64,000 bases of DNA, taken from Sepiola atlantica. Its lineage: Eukaryota; Mollusca; Cephalopoda; Sepiida; Sepiolidae. The stretch spans positions 75,366,844 through 75,430,843 of the forward strand of contig OY744525.1 in the NCBI GenBank assembly GCA_963556195.1, read 5' to 3'. The notes beneath the pieces are model-generated. The model did not search any database. It was not told where the DNA came from and saw only the letters and a program-made list of their open reading frames with translations. A program made the position numbers and the translations under genes. Of the stretch, positions 53,664-64,000 are shown piece by piece; the first letter of the stretch is position 1, and every line of letters begins with the position of its first letter.

Positions 53664-53821
53664 TATATATATATAAGGATAGATTTAAGTAAAGTATAAA
53701 TGGACAAGTATTAACCCAACCTGACGATAAAGGCGATTAAGTCAAATTTATAACATAATATACTCAAAATACTACAGGTATCAAATCAGCTCAATGTAAG
53801 AAGTTTCAGGTCATACAGAGC

Positions 53822-53870
<49 letters not shown>
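53664..53870. repeat. AT-rich spacer ending in (TA)n (53824-53870)
   Basis: Non-coding. The microsatellite starts immediately before the isolated hammerhead. Confidence 0.7.
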
Positions 53871-53872
<2 letters not shown>

Positions 53873-53879
53873 ACCACTT

Positions 53880-53924
53880 CCTGCACTGATGAGGGTGTAA
53901 GCCCGAAACGACGTCGTCTGTAGG
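53880..53924 (+). ncRNA. Isolated, complete type I hammerhead ribozyme
   Basis: Stem I is CCTGCA (53880-53885) with TGTAGG (53919-53924), 6 pairs including one G-U. The CTGATGA core is at 53886-53892. Stem II GGGT-GTAA-GCCC is at 53893-53904. GAAA is at 53905-53908. Stem III CGA-CG-TCG is followed by T16.1 and the cleavable C at 53918 (triplet GTC). Every invariant position is present, including the G10.1-C11.1 pair. It lies in an 80-bp island between two TA microsatellites with no tRNA-like head visible. Confidence 0.92.
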
Positions 53925-53944
53925 TATAAAACACTTTATTTTTT

Positions 53945-53949
<5 letters not shown>

Positions 53950-53999
<50 letters not shown>
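53950..53999. repeat. (TA)n microsatellite
   Basis: Uninterrupted TA tract. Confidence 0.95.
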
Positions 54000-54001
<2 letters not shown>

Positions 54002-54645
54002 GAATAAAACCTGACCATATGCAATAATGAAAAAAAAGCTAAGATATATTTGAAAGGTCACATTACAAAGACTTCTTCAGATGCGACCAAATGTATTCAA
54101 ATACCAGAAAAAACATCAGTTCCAATCATTCTGCTCTGCTACATTTTTCAATAAACATAAAGAATATTTATGAGAAGGTGAAAAAAATACAGAAAATCTG
54201 TTATTGTTTTTTTCCTAGACAATGGATGCTAATTATTTTGAAACTGTCTTGGCAACAGAGATGCGATTCAAGTTGATGTCTATCAGAAGAAACTGTTGCT
54301 ATGTCAACAATCGTCAAGTTTTGTATGACTGGAAGTTCGAAAAACAATTTGAAATTTTAAGATTTTGCAATCATAAAAAAAACATACTATATATTAGTAG
54401 AATCAATAGGCGTTGCTCAGGTTGGGAGGATAACACCACATACAACAATATAATAAGAACTAAGGAGTAGCATAAGTAATGTAGGTATATTTTCAAAAGG
54501 GTTGGCTCTGACCCCTTTGTTCCCTTCAAAAATAAATCGAACATAGCTCATTATACTCTCTTTCATGTCTACTATCTATGCTACAAATTTTATAAAAATC
54601 TCACCAATAGTTTTGAATCCATGGTTACATTTTGTTTTTTAACCA
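54000..54645. other. Unidentified; degenerate repeat end then 82-codon frame
   Basis: The minus strand at 54020-54085 has CTGAAGAAGTCTTTGTAATG, a weak Penelope-type tail without GAAA. A plus-strand frame at 54222-54470 (MDANYFETVLATEMRFKLMS...) follows an acceptor-like TTTTTTTCCTAG. No family was recognised. Confidence 0.3.
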
Positions 54646-54649
54646 TAGT

Positions 54650-55085
54650 TCACCCCAAACAAGGCAAGTTGCCACTGTAGACATAAGGGGTTACTGAGAA
54701 TTAGGGTGAAAGTTTTTTTGTTTTTTTTTGGGGGGTGTCATCCTAAATTGGGAGTTGTGCCTGTTCACATTAGTTTTAAATTTCTGCATGTCGGTACAGT
54801 TGGGGAAGCGGGGCAGGGAGGGAGTTCCAAAGGCCAGCAGCATGAGTAAAGAAGCTTTTGGAGTAGATGGCTCTCTGGCATCTGGGGACCTGCACAGTGA
54901 ATTGATGGGATTTAGCTGATTGTTGGGTTGGTCGAGTGTATTTACGTTGAGGGAGCACCAGAGCAGCAAGTTCATCGGAGCACAATCCATTGAAGTACTT
55001 GTAAAACAAGCACAAGGATGCAACATTGTGGCGATGGGACAGGGGCTGGAGCTTGGTGGATAGTGAGGGACCTATTAAATTAATA
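54650..55085 (-). pseudogene. LINE ORF2 C-terminal end, second copy
   Basis: The minus strand is LHPCACFTSTSMDCAPMNLL, SLCRSPDAREPSTPKASLLM and FKTNVNRHNSQFRMTP in one frame, and SDELAALVLPQRKYTRPTQQ, AAGLWNSLPAPLPQLYRHAE in another. It is the same sequence as 28270-28790. LWNSLP is the conserved jockey/CR1 motif. Confidence 0.7.
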
Positions 55086-55089
55086 TGTT

Positions 55090-56144
55090 CAAGGTGTTTT
55101 CCACCGTGTTTGCCACCTTTTCATAAAACTAAATCAAACTATATATAGCCTACTTTACCCACCGTTACGCCTAGGAGCTATGTTAAAAAATTCATAATGA
55201 TCGGTTAATTATTTTCGGAGTTTATCCCACACAAACATATAAACTTGAAACTGCTTCAATATAGAAGAAAAAAAGAATGAAAAGAAAATCATAACAGATG
55301 ACAATTTTCCAATTGAGGCTTGAATCCCTTTTATGTCTCCTAATAACCATTTAAAATACTCAGAAGGTTTTGACATTTTTTAATCTCCAATACGGCTGGA
55401 AAAAAATTAATGCAAATTAGTGATATTTGAGGTTTCAGAGGAAAAGGGGGGGGGTACATTTTATACCTCCTTCCCCAAAAAGAAAAACCCTCAGAATATA
55501 TGTAAACCCATACTAAAAGATTTCCATTAACGCACTGATTACAAATATGTTACTGGTTATGTGTGAACATCTTTTACTATTTTTTTTAAATATTGGGCAA
55601 GTATAATTTTGTTAGTTGAGAACTAAAAGTTTTCATACGAGTCATTGTCAATGATCGCTCACAAAAATGTGGTGTTCCCTAGAGTCTAAGTGACTAATCA
55701 AGAATTAATGTTGTTTTGTTTTTAATTTATTTACTATTAATCAAAATAAAATAAAAAATGCAATAACATAAGATAAAACGAATTTTTTTTAATTCCCATT
55801 AAAAAAAATTCCATTAAAAGAATTGAATTTACCAGAATACATTTTCTCTTCTTTAGTTATAGTTTCATAACAGTTTGGTTCTTTCAAAATCTAATACCAA
55901 AAAAAACAAAAAAACCCGGCGTAATAAAAAAAAACTCGAAAATATTGTTACGATTTTAAGATGTCTTATTGATTTTATTGCAAAACCAATTTCTTTAAAT
56001 ATTTCTTGATTGAATTGTTTTTATAAAAAAATGTAAATATTTTTTCCTTATAAGAAATTAGTTAAGAGAACAGATAAAAAACTGGGAGCAGAAGGGGAGC
56101 AATGATCAAAACTTAAAAACGCCGAGTAGGTACACTGAGTTATG
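55090..56144. other. Gene-free DNA
   Basis: AT-rich with poly-A and poly-T runs. No coding similarity. Confidence 0.5.
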
Positions 56145-57485
56145 TACAAGGTGATTGGAAAGTAACACACTATTATTAACCCATAAATGCTTTATTTTTT
56201 ATATTGGCTTGAAAAAAGTGAAAAAGGTTTTATTAGGGTAATATAAAGTAGTATATATGATTTTTGGAACAAAAAATTTATTCAACCAAAAAAAACATGT
56301 TGCAAATGTGCAACAAATGGCATACAATTTTACATATATAACAAAGCATTACAATATATGCATCTAAATAATCATAATACACAAGAGAATCATAAAATAA
56401 TGTTTACTTACGATTATAATGACTAGATTTTAAAGTAAAGTTTAGGCTCTTGAATTAGGCCGATGACACTCGCCTGTGACATCGAAGATACTGATTACCT
56501 ACTTAGTGTGTGTGCTGATGCAACATCATACTAATACCTACTCACACTTGCCAACAGGCTTGTTGCAGATGTGAAACAAGCTGCAGTTTGTTACATTTTT
56601 TGTTGAATATTATGTTAAATAGGTATTTTATTGGAATATGTCATATTTGAAACAAAAAGCATTTAAGGGTTAAGTGCATGTAATTTATTACTGAAATATA
56701 ATTTTTGCTTGCCCCTATTTTGTCCTTTAGTCTTCACATTCTATGAGCGATGTTTCTGACAAAGGGGGGAGAATCACTGTTATAAATGGGTGATATGTGA
56801 AGTTTTTCAATCTTCTCACAGTATTCATCATCATTCACCTCATTAACCTTACTCTCGTATGTATTTTAGCCTTCATTAGTAAAAAAAAAAGTTGCTTATG
56901 AAATCAGTTGATGCAGTTCTGCGGCAGCTTGAGAAGCTGGTAGCGCATGCTGGTGCCTATATTGAATTCTAAATAAAAAGCCTATGCTATACACTTTCTT
57001 ATATTCATTTTTTAAAACTTTTTATTTATTTTTGTGTTCTATTTAAGTTTTTACAAAATCTTTCCTTCTGCAAATTTTGGTTAATAACTTTCCTTAGTAA
57101 AAACTTTGTAATTAATTAAACTTGGAGAAAAATCAGTTGTCGTCTGCTTTTTGTTTACATATATAAAGGAAGCTGTATTAATACTACTGCTGGGTCGAGT
57201 TTGGATGAATTATATCCCTTTTGTTTTAGCGCATCTGTATTGACATTGTTACGGTCATGTTAACTCACAGACGGACAAGCACAATTGCAGGGTGTTCATG
57301 ATAAATTTGACATTTTTTGGAAAGGAAAGAAAAAGCGTCATATTATGGCCAATAATTGACATATCAAAATGACAAGTGCATCTCTTAGAAGATATTTTGC
57401 TAAATACGGATTTCTTATGAGAATGATTTTTCAGTAATAAATTACAAGCACTTAATAATAGGGGTTACGTTCCAATCACCCTGTA
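56145..57485 (+). mobile_element. Mariner-like element with TA-flanked inverted ends, transposase mostly lost
   Basis: The left end TA/CAAGGTGATTGGAAAGTAAC (56145) matches the complement of the right end (GTTACGTTCCAATCACCCTG/TA, ending 57485). Both are bounded by TA. The only coding trace is KSVDAVLRQLEKLVAHAGAY then IEF and a stop (56900-56972), a transposase C-terminus on the plus strand. About 390 bp (57025-57415) looks inserted relative to the second copy downstream. Confidence 0.7.
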
Positions 57486-57564
57486 GATATATGTTTGTTT
57501 TATTTTGTTTGTTTTTTAATTAAAATTGAAATGGTATTACTGATTAAAATAAGAGATGCCCAGT

Positions 57565-57720
57565 ATTGGTATGTGAATGATCACAATTGATCTGATGAGA
57601 TTAGAACCCGGCATCACAGATTTGATAGTCCATTACAGTATCCATTACGTCGATCAGATATCCCCTCTACTTCAATTTGATATCAAATTCACCGTTTTCA
57701 CTATTGGTGACTCATTGGTA
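57565..57720 (-). mobile_element. tRNA-like SINE head (third type), copy 1
   Basis: The minus strand has GATGCCGGGTTCTAATCTCA (B-box-like GGTTCTAATC) preceded by a block with GTAATGGACTATCAAATC. A diverged copy is at 58470-58615 (GTGCCAGGTTCAAATCTAAT). Confidence 0.5.
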
Positions 57721-57934
57721 AAAAAGAAAGAAAAAAAAGAGTTCCTTGTGAAATCAGTTGATGTAGTTTCAAGGCGGTTGAGAAACTGGTGGCGAATGCT
57801 AGCACTCATATTGAATTCTAAATAAAACACCATTCTATACACTTTTTCTTCATATTCATTTCTTGTAATAATTATATTTCAGTAACAAATTACGAGCACT
57901 TAATAATAGGGAATTACTTTTCAATCACCTTGTA
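57720..57934 (+). mobile_element. Second, deleted copy of the mariner-like end
   Basis: It shares AAATCAGTTGATGTAGTTTC, TATTGAATTCTAAATAAA and the right terminal repeat (TTCAATCACCTTG/TA, ending 57934) with the element at 56145. Its transposase C-terminus is frameshifted. Sequence after the end (TTAAAATTGAAATG) also matches that after 57485, so the whole block was duplicated. Confidence 0.65.
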
Positions 57935-58470
57935 AATATTTATTTTGATTTCTTTTTTCATTTAAAATTGAAATGATCTTATTGAGTAAAAAATCAAGGA
58001 GACATCTATTATATGATGGGCAGTTGTCTGTGTATGTCCAGCTAAAAGTTATTAAAAAAAAGCTAAAAAAAAAAAAACACCCACAAAGTTGGTAGATTCT
58101 TGATCGGCGTTGACCCGGTTGAATAATATATAAAAATAAAAATATTCATTCTTTGGTGGTCAACTGGACCAGGTTTTGTCGGGATGGGGGCGATTGTTCA
58201 GCCATTTTATGTACTAATGCCGACTCAGTCCTCGAGGAATCTATATAGAGGAGAGTTGTGTATGTGTATGTTCAGAGAGAGGAATGGGCTGGCGAAAGAG
58301 AAAAAAGGGGGTTGGGGGAGGGGGAGAAGGAAAACGGGGGAGGGGGGAAGAGAGAAAGATAGAGAGACGGATATAGAGGGATAGAAGTTTTAATAGAAAT
58401 ATGTTACACTTTTGCCCTGGGCAATGTCAGGTAGCCCTGCTAGTAATAAATAAATGATTAAATGGACATA
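57935..58470. other. Gene-free DNA; purine-rich 58260-58385
   Basis: GGGAGG/GAGAGA-rich plus strand. GTTACACTTTTGCCCTGGGC then AATGTCAGGTAGCCCTGCTA (58403-58442) is the repeat-end motif noted at 16.2 kb. Confidence 0.45.
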
Positions 58471-58615
58471 TCAGGTAACTGACCACAATTGATCCAATTA
58501 GATTTGAACCTGGCACTGCAAATTTCAAAAGCACTATCTCTTCAGTCAATCCGGTACCCCCTCTACCTCACTTTGATATCAAATTCACCATTTTCTCCTC
58601 TTGAAATCTGTGTGC
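58470..58615 (-). mobile_element. tRNA-like SINE head (third type), copy 2
   Basis: See 57565-57720. Shared blocks are GACCACAATTGATCCAATTA / GATCACAATTGATCTGATGA and TTTGATATCAAATTCACC. Confidence 0.5.
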
Positions 58616-59160
58616 TTTCTTCTATACACCTTTACAATTTAAAGGAACCAAATTGGCCATAAAATAATCTTGTAGCATGGATCCGAAAGGGAATCACACG
58701 AGAACATCAACTTGAAATGCCACATAAATTTCCGTATCTTACGCTGCTTTTAGCACGCAACTTTTTTGTACATATCTTAGGAAACACAGACATCATACTC
58801 GTTGAAGAAGATCGGTGGACATTTTTGCTTTGCTTTTTGTTTTTTTTATACATATTTACTATATAAGCGCATCTCATCTGAGAGGCATTAACATCAGCTC
58901 CAAGTAGGTCCGTATCTCTTCAGAGCCAAAGTCGGATATGCATAAAAGAGAGATGAGACAGTTGAATTTGATGAGAAGGAGAGAATAAATTACAGCGAAG
59001 TGGGAAAGGAATGTGGACTTCACTGTCAAGACAAAATGTTAAAGAGATTTGAGATTTGCTTTAAAAAAAATGCTTGAATGTGACCAATTAAAATTTCAGG
59101 ATTCACACGATCGGTTTAAGAATATGTTAATGCTTCCTTGATATTGCCGATTTATAGTGA
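58616..59160. other. Gene-free DNA
   Basis: Nothing recognised. Confidence 0.5.
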
Positions 59161-59182
59161 TTTATATATATATATATATATA

Positions 59183-59378
59183 TGGAAAATGAAAAATTGT
59201 TTATATATTCATCTAGGTTTCGTCTTTATTTCAAGACATTCTCAAGACGACTAATTTGAAGAAAGACATAGAAGTCAATGTTTATGTTTTTCTTCAAATC
59301 AGTCATCTTGAGAAAGTCTTAAAATAAAGATGACACGTTGATGAATATATAAATAATTTTCGGTTTATCTTTTTCCAT
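59183..59378. mobile_element. Inverted-repeat element with hammerhead-like arms
   Basis: Arms 59183-59274 and 59283-59378 are reverse complements with few gaps and an 8-bp loop. Each carries TTGAGAA(T/A)GTCTT...ATAAAGA(C/T)GA, a degenerate Penelope-type hammerhead (CTGATGA reads TTGAGAA). TA tracts flank both sides. Confidence 0.7.
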
Positions 59379-59404
59379 CACGCTGTAATATGTTTTTCAT
59401 AATT

Positions 59405-59406
<2 letters not shown>

Positions 59407-59449
<43 letters not shown>
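59407..59449. repeat. (TA)n microsatellite
   Basis: Uninterrupted TA tract. Confidence 0.95.
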
Positions 59450-59526
59450 CAGGTACAATAAATTAGTCGAAAAAAAAATGAAGTGCTTGATTGTAGGTTC
59501 TACAAAAGTCAATATAAAGTATTTTA

Positions 59527-59775
59527 TTTAAAAACTATACATTGCAGTTTCTGTTGGGTATACCAGGGTTTCATCGATACGACCATGCCGGGTTTGGTGT
59601 AGAAACCGGCTTATAATGGGAGACTGACTCTTCAGCACCGTTTAGTATCTCGAAGTCTTCACCTACTGAACGGTGCTGACGACTCAGTCTCCCACTATAA
59701 GCCGGTTTCTACACCAGACCCGGCATAGTCAGATCGATAAAACCCCACAAAACACAACATACATTGTAATGTAGA

Positions 59776-59782
<7 letters not shown>
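59527..59782. mobile_element. Inverted-repeat element, arms about 120 bp
   Basis: 59527-59655 and 59660-59782 are reverse complements at about 85%, with the best block GTGTAGAAACCGGCTTATA(A/G)TGGGAGACTGA. The loop is almost absent, so the locus could form a cruciform. TA tracts flank it. Confidence 0.8.

Positions 59783-59783
<1 letters not shown>

Positions 59784-59824
<41 letters not shown>
59784..59824. repeat. (TA)n microsatellite
   Basis: Uninterrupted TA tract. Confidence 0.95.
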
Positions 59825-59825
<1 letters not shown>

Positions 59826-59828
<3 letters not shown>

Positions 59829-60564
59829 TAATGCTGTGTTTTTTTATAGGAGAAATAACCAGAGTGCTCAATTACGTGTTCTATACATTAGTTCAATCAG
59901 CCATCGATACCCATGTGTTCACTAAAATACTGGAAATACAGCCTGAAGGGCTAAGAATAGCCGATGGTTTGATAGTGGTTAACACATTTTGTCTGATGGT
60001 CAGTTGAAGAGCCTCTACCTGGTGCAGCATGTCTCCTAGGCAGATTGAGCCGGCTCCCTCCAAACGAGGAAGTTTCTAGGGATAATTAAATTCACAAGCA
60101 GTCCCGCTCAAACGAGATGATTTTAGCAACATTTGTTTTTGCAAAATTTCTTTGCAGAGTTTCACTGTCCTCCCACATACAGCGCCTGGTATTCCCAAAT
60201 GGTCACCCATCTGGAACTGACCAGGCTCAACATCACTTACCTTCAGTGATCTAACAGGAACCAGTGTGACGAGGTATAAAATACATATAGAGAGAGGTTT
60301 TGTTGTTGTTCATCCACAGACAGCCTGTTTCACCATATCACAGCTCTAGAATGAGTGAACACTTCAAGCTGAGATTTGAAACCTGATTGCTTTGTCAGCA
60401 GTTGACAACATTTATCCTTATGCTATCAGTCACTGCCATGAATTAAGGAAAATTCATAATGCCTGTATATTTGCATTTTTAGCTCCCTAGTGTGATCCCT
60501 TCTTTTAAAAAGAGCTATGCATTTATTCCGAGGGTTAGATAAAAATGTAATTCATGGAATTACC
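59826..60564. other. Gene-free DNA
   Basis: Less AT-rich than most of the window but no frame or family was recognised. Confidence 0.45.
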
Positions 60565-60825
60565 TGCCTACCCAAGAGGGCTGGATGTGGCACAAGGTCG
60601 AGCTTAATATGGGAAGTGGATATTTTTGAACACCACATGTACTCATGGCCGATAACAAATTACCTACAAAAATAGTCTGGATCAGATCTGTCAGCATTTC
60701 TCAGTAGAGACACCTCAGGCAACAAGCAATAAACCAATTCCCTCTCTAGAAGGAGGAGGCAATACCTGGAAGCATAGCCTCCTTTGACCTAACAGAACAG
60801 ATACTACATTTCTTTTTGAAATGTC
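60565..60825 (-). mobile_element. U2-headed SINE, diverged copy
   Basis: It has GGCACAAGGTCGAGC, TCAGTAGAGACACCTCAGGC, CAATAAACCAATTCCCTCTC and AGGAGGCAATACCTGGAAG. It ends AGAACAGATACTACATTTC, the complement of U2 AGTGTAGTATCTGTTCT with one change. The block order is as in 48326-48701. Confidence 0.7.
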
Positions 60826-60839
60826 TGAATCCAAAATTT

Positions 60840-62405
60840 TATAAACATAGTTTCTTTCTTAGAACATCCCATCTGTGAAACAAAATACCATGAGGCTACT
60901 TCCCAACTGACTACAACATGGCCGTCTTCAGGTTAAATGTAAACAAATACTTGTTAAACCGTCCTCTTGGATAATCAATTCCTCTTAAGTAATCTTACGC
61001 CCATTCAACTAGAGTTGGGCGGTTTTTAAATTTTGGTTTCGGTTTCGTTTTTTTTACGGTTCGGTTTTTCGGTTTTTTTGAAAAAAAATTTTACTATGGA
61101 AACTATTCATTCTCTTGTGTGATGATTAGTTATTATTCAACGTTTAGTTGAATTATGCCACTGTTTCGATAATTTGTGACTGAATCATTCTCCATGATAT
61201 GAATCATATAAGTTTTAAGGTGTTGAGTCAACACTGTTGACTGTTGTAATCAAAGTTCTGATACCTTTTCAACAGTTAACTCGTTAAAACAGTGACCAAA
61301 GATTCATGAAAGATTTCTGAAGAATAAAACTGAGTTTTAATATACATTCTATCTAATTCTTTAACCCATCAGAAGCGGAAAAGACGGTGGGCCCTATAGT
61401 CAAAATATCTTGGCGGAATTGTAATTTATGACCCGCCCTTAAAAATAAATGGACCATTCCTCATTTTTTTTAAATCACCCAGCTTAATCCTTATTATGCC
61501 ACAGAAATTAGTTTCAACAAAAACAAAAAAAATAATCAATTTTATAGCGTTTCTGTTTTGCAGACATGAGTTTTCTCCCTTTAATTTTCTATAAATAAAT
61601 TATTAGCATGGATGTACTGTTGGATTAATGGGACGCATTTGATCGATTTTGAAGAAAATTAATTTAAGTTGGGAATTAATTCAAAACAACTTTTTACAAC
61701 TTATTTTTTCTTAAACTCAAAATGCGTGAGGTGTTAAATTAAATCAGCAATGTTTTTATAATAAATCTATCATGTAGAAAAAAGTAGAGATTATTAATTC
61801 ACCTAAAGTCATTTTTCTTAGATAACTCTGAAACCAACATAAATAATTATTTTACAATTTTGAGTTGAATCAAATAGATTTTTGACATCATACGGAACGC
61901 GTTTGATTTTTTCTTTTTCATTTGAAAATAGTTTATGCTAAAAATACGATGTCATGTTGTCTGTCGTATTTCTCTTTTTTTCATTTGAAAATTCAAAATG
62001 TTAATGATAAACAAACTGTAAACAAAGATTTCTTCCTACAAGTCAATTAAATGTTTTTATCATATATTTGTTCAATCTGTCCTCTTACTAATATAACATT
62101 TTTTGGTAATATTCAATTTTATTAAAATCGGAAAATCTTTTCAACCGTGTTTCCTTGTATATGGTGGCTTACTGTAGTAAAAACACAATACCGAACGGTT
62201 ACGGTTTTAAAAAAAAAAGCGATTCGGTATTCGGTATGGAGACGAAACCGAAAAACCGCGGTTTTTCGGTAAAACCGCCCATCTCTACATTCAACCCATT
62301 GTTTCCAATCCTCTCATGGTGGCGATCATCGTCCAAATGACACTATTCACCTATATCCTTGAGTGGCCCCCGAGCCTTGATAAGCGGTATCTCATCAGTA
62401 AAAAA
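60840..62405 (+). pseudogene. LINE ORF2 C-terminus and 3' UTR, split by hAT B
   Basis: The plus strand reads FFLRTSHL*NKIP, then GYFPTDYNMAVFRLNVNKYL and LNRPLG with a stop (60850-60980). The 3' UTR begins after this, is interrupted by the hAT element at 61020-62287, and resumes CCATTGTTTCCAATCC, ending TTGAGTGGCCCCCGAGCC and TTGATAAGCGGTATC with an A tail at about 62405. Same family as 20200-20480 and 27830-28150. Confidence 0.75.
61012..62295. mobile_element. hAT-like non-autonomous element B (1268 bp) with 8-bp target duplication
   Basis: The element runs from 61020 (TAGAGTTGGGCGGTTTTT) to 62287 (AAAACCGCCCATCTCTA). The target duplication CATTCAAC is at 61012-61019 and 62288-62295. It shares both ends and internal blocks (GTGTGATGATTAGTTATTAT, TTTTGAGTTGAATCAAATAG, TAAACAAAGATTTCTTCCTA) with element A. 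It lacks A's 45420-47360 and other segments, and has its own block at about 61380-61770. No transposase. Confidence 0.9.
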
Positions 62406-62409
62406 AACA

Positions 62410-63350
62410 AAAATCAAATCCTTAAATTATTCAAAAATTTTTTTGAATGACTTACTGTTCAGTTTTTACAGTGGTGTGGGAGTCAGTTTGCTAGAGAAGC
62501 TTAACACAATATGTTCCCCTTACTAGAGACTGAATCGCTATATGTATACGATGCATCCAACCCACACTACAAAAATAATTTCACTGAATTTTATTTGAAA
62601 TCTGCTATCATAATGCTATACGCACCAAATTTTCAGAGGATAAAGAAAGTGGGGGTTCACTTTTCTATGTAAATTTAACGTAAAATGGTCAACCCCTCTC
62701 CCTACTTGATTTGCCAACAAATCCCATTTACAAACCTCTTATTGGAATTTCAAATAGAGGATCCTTTTACATTAAACTTACATTGCAATCTAATCTTCCC
62801 TCTAAGAACTGAACAGCAAGTTTCAAAATTTGGGAAAGTTTATCTTTTAATTTGTTGGGCTTTCTTTTTTTTTAATTACTTTTTAAATCAATTTTTGGAC
62901 ACTAATGCTGCTTACATATTTTAAAGGGGATTTAATGAAAAAAAATAAAACTAACTTCACTTTAGCCAAAATTATTCTTGATTTCCTAAGCCAAACATTC
63001 TCTTACAGAAATTTTGAGAAAAAAAAAATATATATCCACCATGTTTGACACCGAAGTAGTAATTCCTTATGTCTTTTGTAAAAGAAAGTTGGTGATTCTG
63101 TATTACTGGTGCAGATAAAATTTTCATCTCTAATTTAAAAGGGCATATACTTTTTTTTGTTGTTGTAACCATAACCCATAAGGAAAATCCAGAGAGTTAG
63201 TAAAAATAAATTTTTAAAAAGGCTACTTATGCAGTTTACATCACGTCATAATTTAGGGTTGATTAACTATTCTGTTTATTAAATTGTTAGGTGAAAGTAC
63301 AGAATAGTTAATCATCCCCCTCCCCCGTAACTCCTTATGTTAAAAATGGC
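62410..63350. other. Gene-free DNA with short inverted repeat
   Basis: GATTAACTATTCTG (63261-63274) is the complement of CAGAATAGTTAATC (about 63300-63313), a stem with a 25-bp loop. No coding was recognised. Confidence 0.5.
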
Positions 63351-63354
63351 TTTC

Positions 63355-64000
63355 TAACAAATCCAGGTTGTTCTCAATAGCCGTTCTTCTAAGACACATG
63401 ACATAAATGCTGGTGTACCCCAGGGATCCATCCTTGGACCTCTACTGTTCCTGATTTTCATAAATGACCTCCCTGATGTCATTGAGACTGAGATAGGAAT
63501 ATTTGCTGATGACACCATGCTCTACTCTCGTCATGTGGGCAAAACTGATGCGCATATATCTAAGGCAATGGCTGAATCCTTAGAAAATGACCTCCAGTCT
63601 GTAGTGGAATAGGGTAAAAATGGATGGTAAATTTAATGCCACAAAGACAAAGCTACTTTCCTTCAATAACTACAAAAAAAACGCTTCAACCACCGATTGT
63701 CATGGCAAATAACACCCTACCTGAGAGTTCAACATTTAAACTCCTCGGCCTAACATTCACATGTAACATGAATTGGAATAAATACATTGAAAACAATGCC
63801 AGGGCTGCTGCAAAGAAGGTGGCCTCCCTCTACCGTACCAGTAAACTTCTCACACCTAACATTATCCTATATCTCTACAAAGCCACCATCCGCCTATGTA
63901 TAGAGTATTGTTGGCACATCTGGGCTGGGGCATCATCCACAAGTCTCTCCCTCTCAGACGAAGTCCAAAAAAGAGTCGTCAACTTAGTAGTAGAAAGGCA
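63355..64000 (+). pseudogene. LINE reverse transcriptase (jockey/CR1-like), runs off the window
   Basis: Open from about 63355 to 63610: [40 protein letters not shown], then the catalytic box [10 protein letters not shown]. After a stop (63610) and at least two frameshifts the thumb and C-terminal regions follow: NATKTKLLSFNNYKK, FKLLGLTFTCNMNWNKYIEN, AAAKKVASLYRTSKLL, YKATIRLCIEYCWHIWAGAS, VQKRVVNLV. The two catalytic aspartates are intact but the frame is broken, so this copy is dead. HIWAGASSTSLSL links it to the fragment at 28270-28790. The 3' end lies beyond 64000. Confidence 0.85.

Noticed and set aside
60350..60420. Another tRNA-like SINE head (GGTTTCAAATCTC on the minus strand)
   Set aside because: Only a B-box-like motif is present; no A box at the right spacing and no second copy in the window.

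Overview
Eukaryotic, AT-rich, repeat-saturated DNA that looks like a cephalopod (octopus-type) genome. The reasons are long (TA)n microsatellites every few kb, tRNA-headed SINEs of the kind known from octopus and squid, Tc1/mariner and hAT transposons, and jockey/CR1-, RTE- and Penelope-like retroelement debris. The species assignment is inference. I find no convincing host protein-coding gene. The only long intact reading frame is a Tc1-type transposase (32554-33600, minus).

Layout. 0-10 kb: non-coding DNA, one tRNA/ribozyme SINE (2095-2262), microsatellites, LINE 3' ends and two inverted-repeat elements. 11.1-13.5 kb: a decayed reverse-transcriptase element. 13.5-13.9 kb: a tRNA-headed repeat with a broken hammerhead. 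15.2-18.3 kb: a non-LTR retrotransposon on the minus strand (ORF1 with a CCHC knuckle, then the ORF2 endonuclease) split by a 228-bp solo LTR with perfect 5-bp target duplications. 19-21.5 kb: LINE ends and a mariner-like MITE. 22.37-23.34 kb: a 2.7-copy tandem array of a 357-bp unit. 23.8-31.4 kb: dispersed repeats, a dead mariner, LINE tails, a 640-bp polypyrimidine block and a second tandem tRNA/ribozyme element. 32.4-33.8 kb: the complete Tc1 element, nested in an older repeat. 34-43 kb: LINE fragments and snRNA-related SINEs. 44.0-47.6 kb and 61.0-62.3 kb: two hAT-like elements of one family, each with a perfect 8-bp target duplication. 48-60 kb: a U2-headed SINE, its tandem derivative, several inverted repeats, more ribozymes and a duplicated mariner end. 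63.4-64 kb: a LINE reverse transcriptase running off the window.

The two most notable observations are these. (1) A set of repeats joins a Pol III-type tRNA-like promoter (A and B boxes) to a type I hammerhead ribozyme, and several are tandem. The unit lengths between cleavage sites are 311, 337 and 357 nt, and the ribozyme folds are intact at 22414-22458, 22771-22815, 23127-23171, 31015-31063 and 53880-53924. This is the architecture expected of elements that make circular RNA monomers (retrozyme-like), here fused to a SINE head. (2) A family of about 375-bp SINEs carries the 5' part of U2 snRNA as its head. One copy (48326-48701) has a perfect 12-bp target duplication, and a related 68-bp unit has expanded into a tandem array at 49735-50200.

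Almost everything here is mobile DNA and its decay products. The only coordinated unit is the Tc1 element (transposase plus matching terminal repeats).
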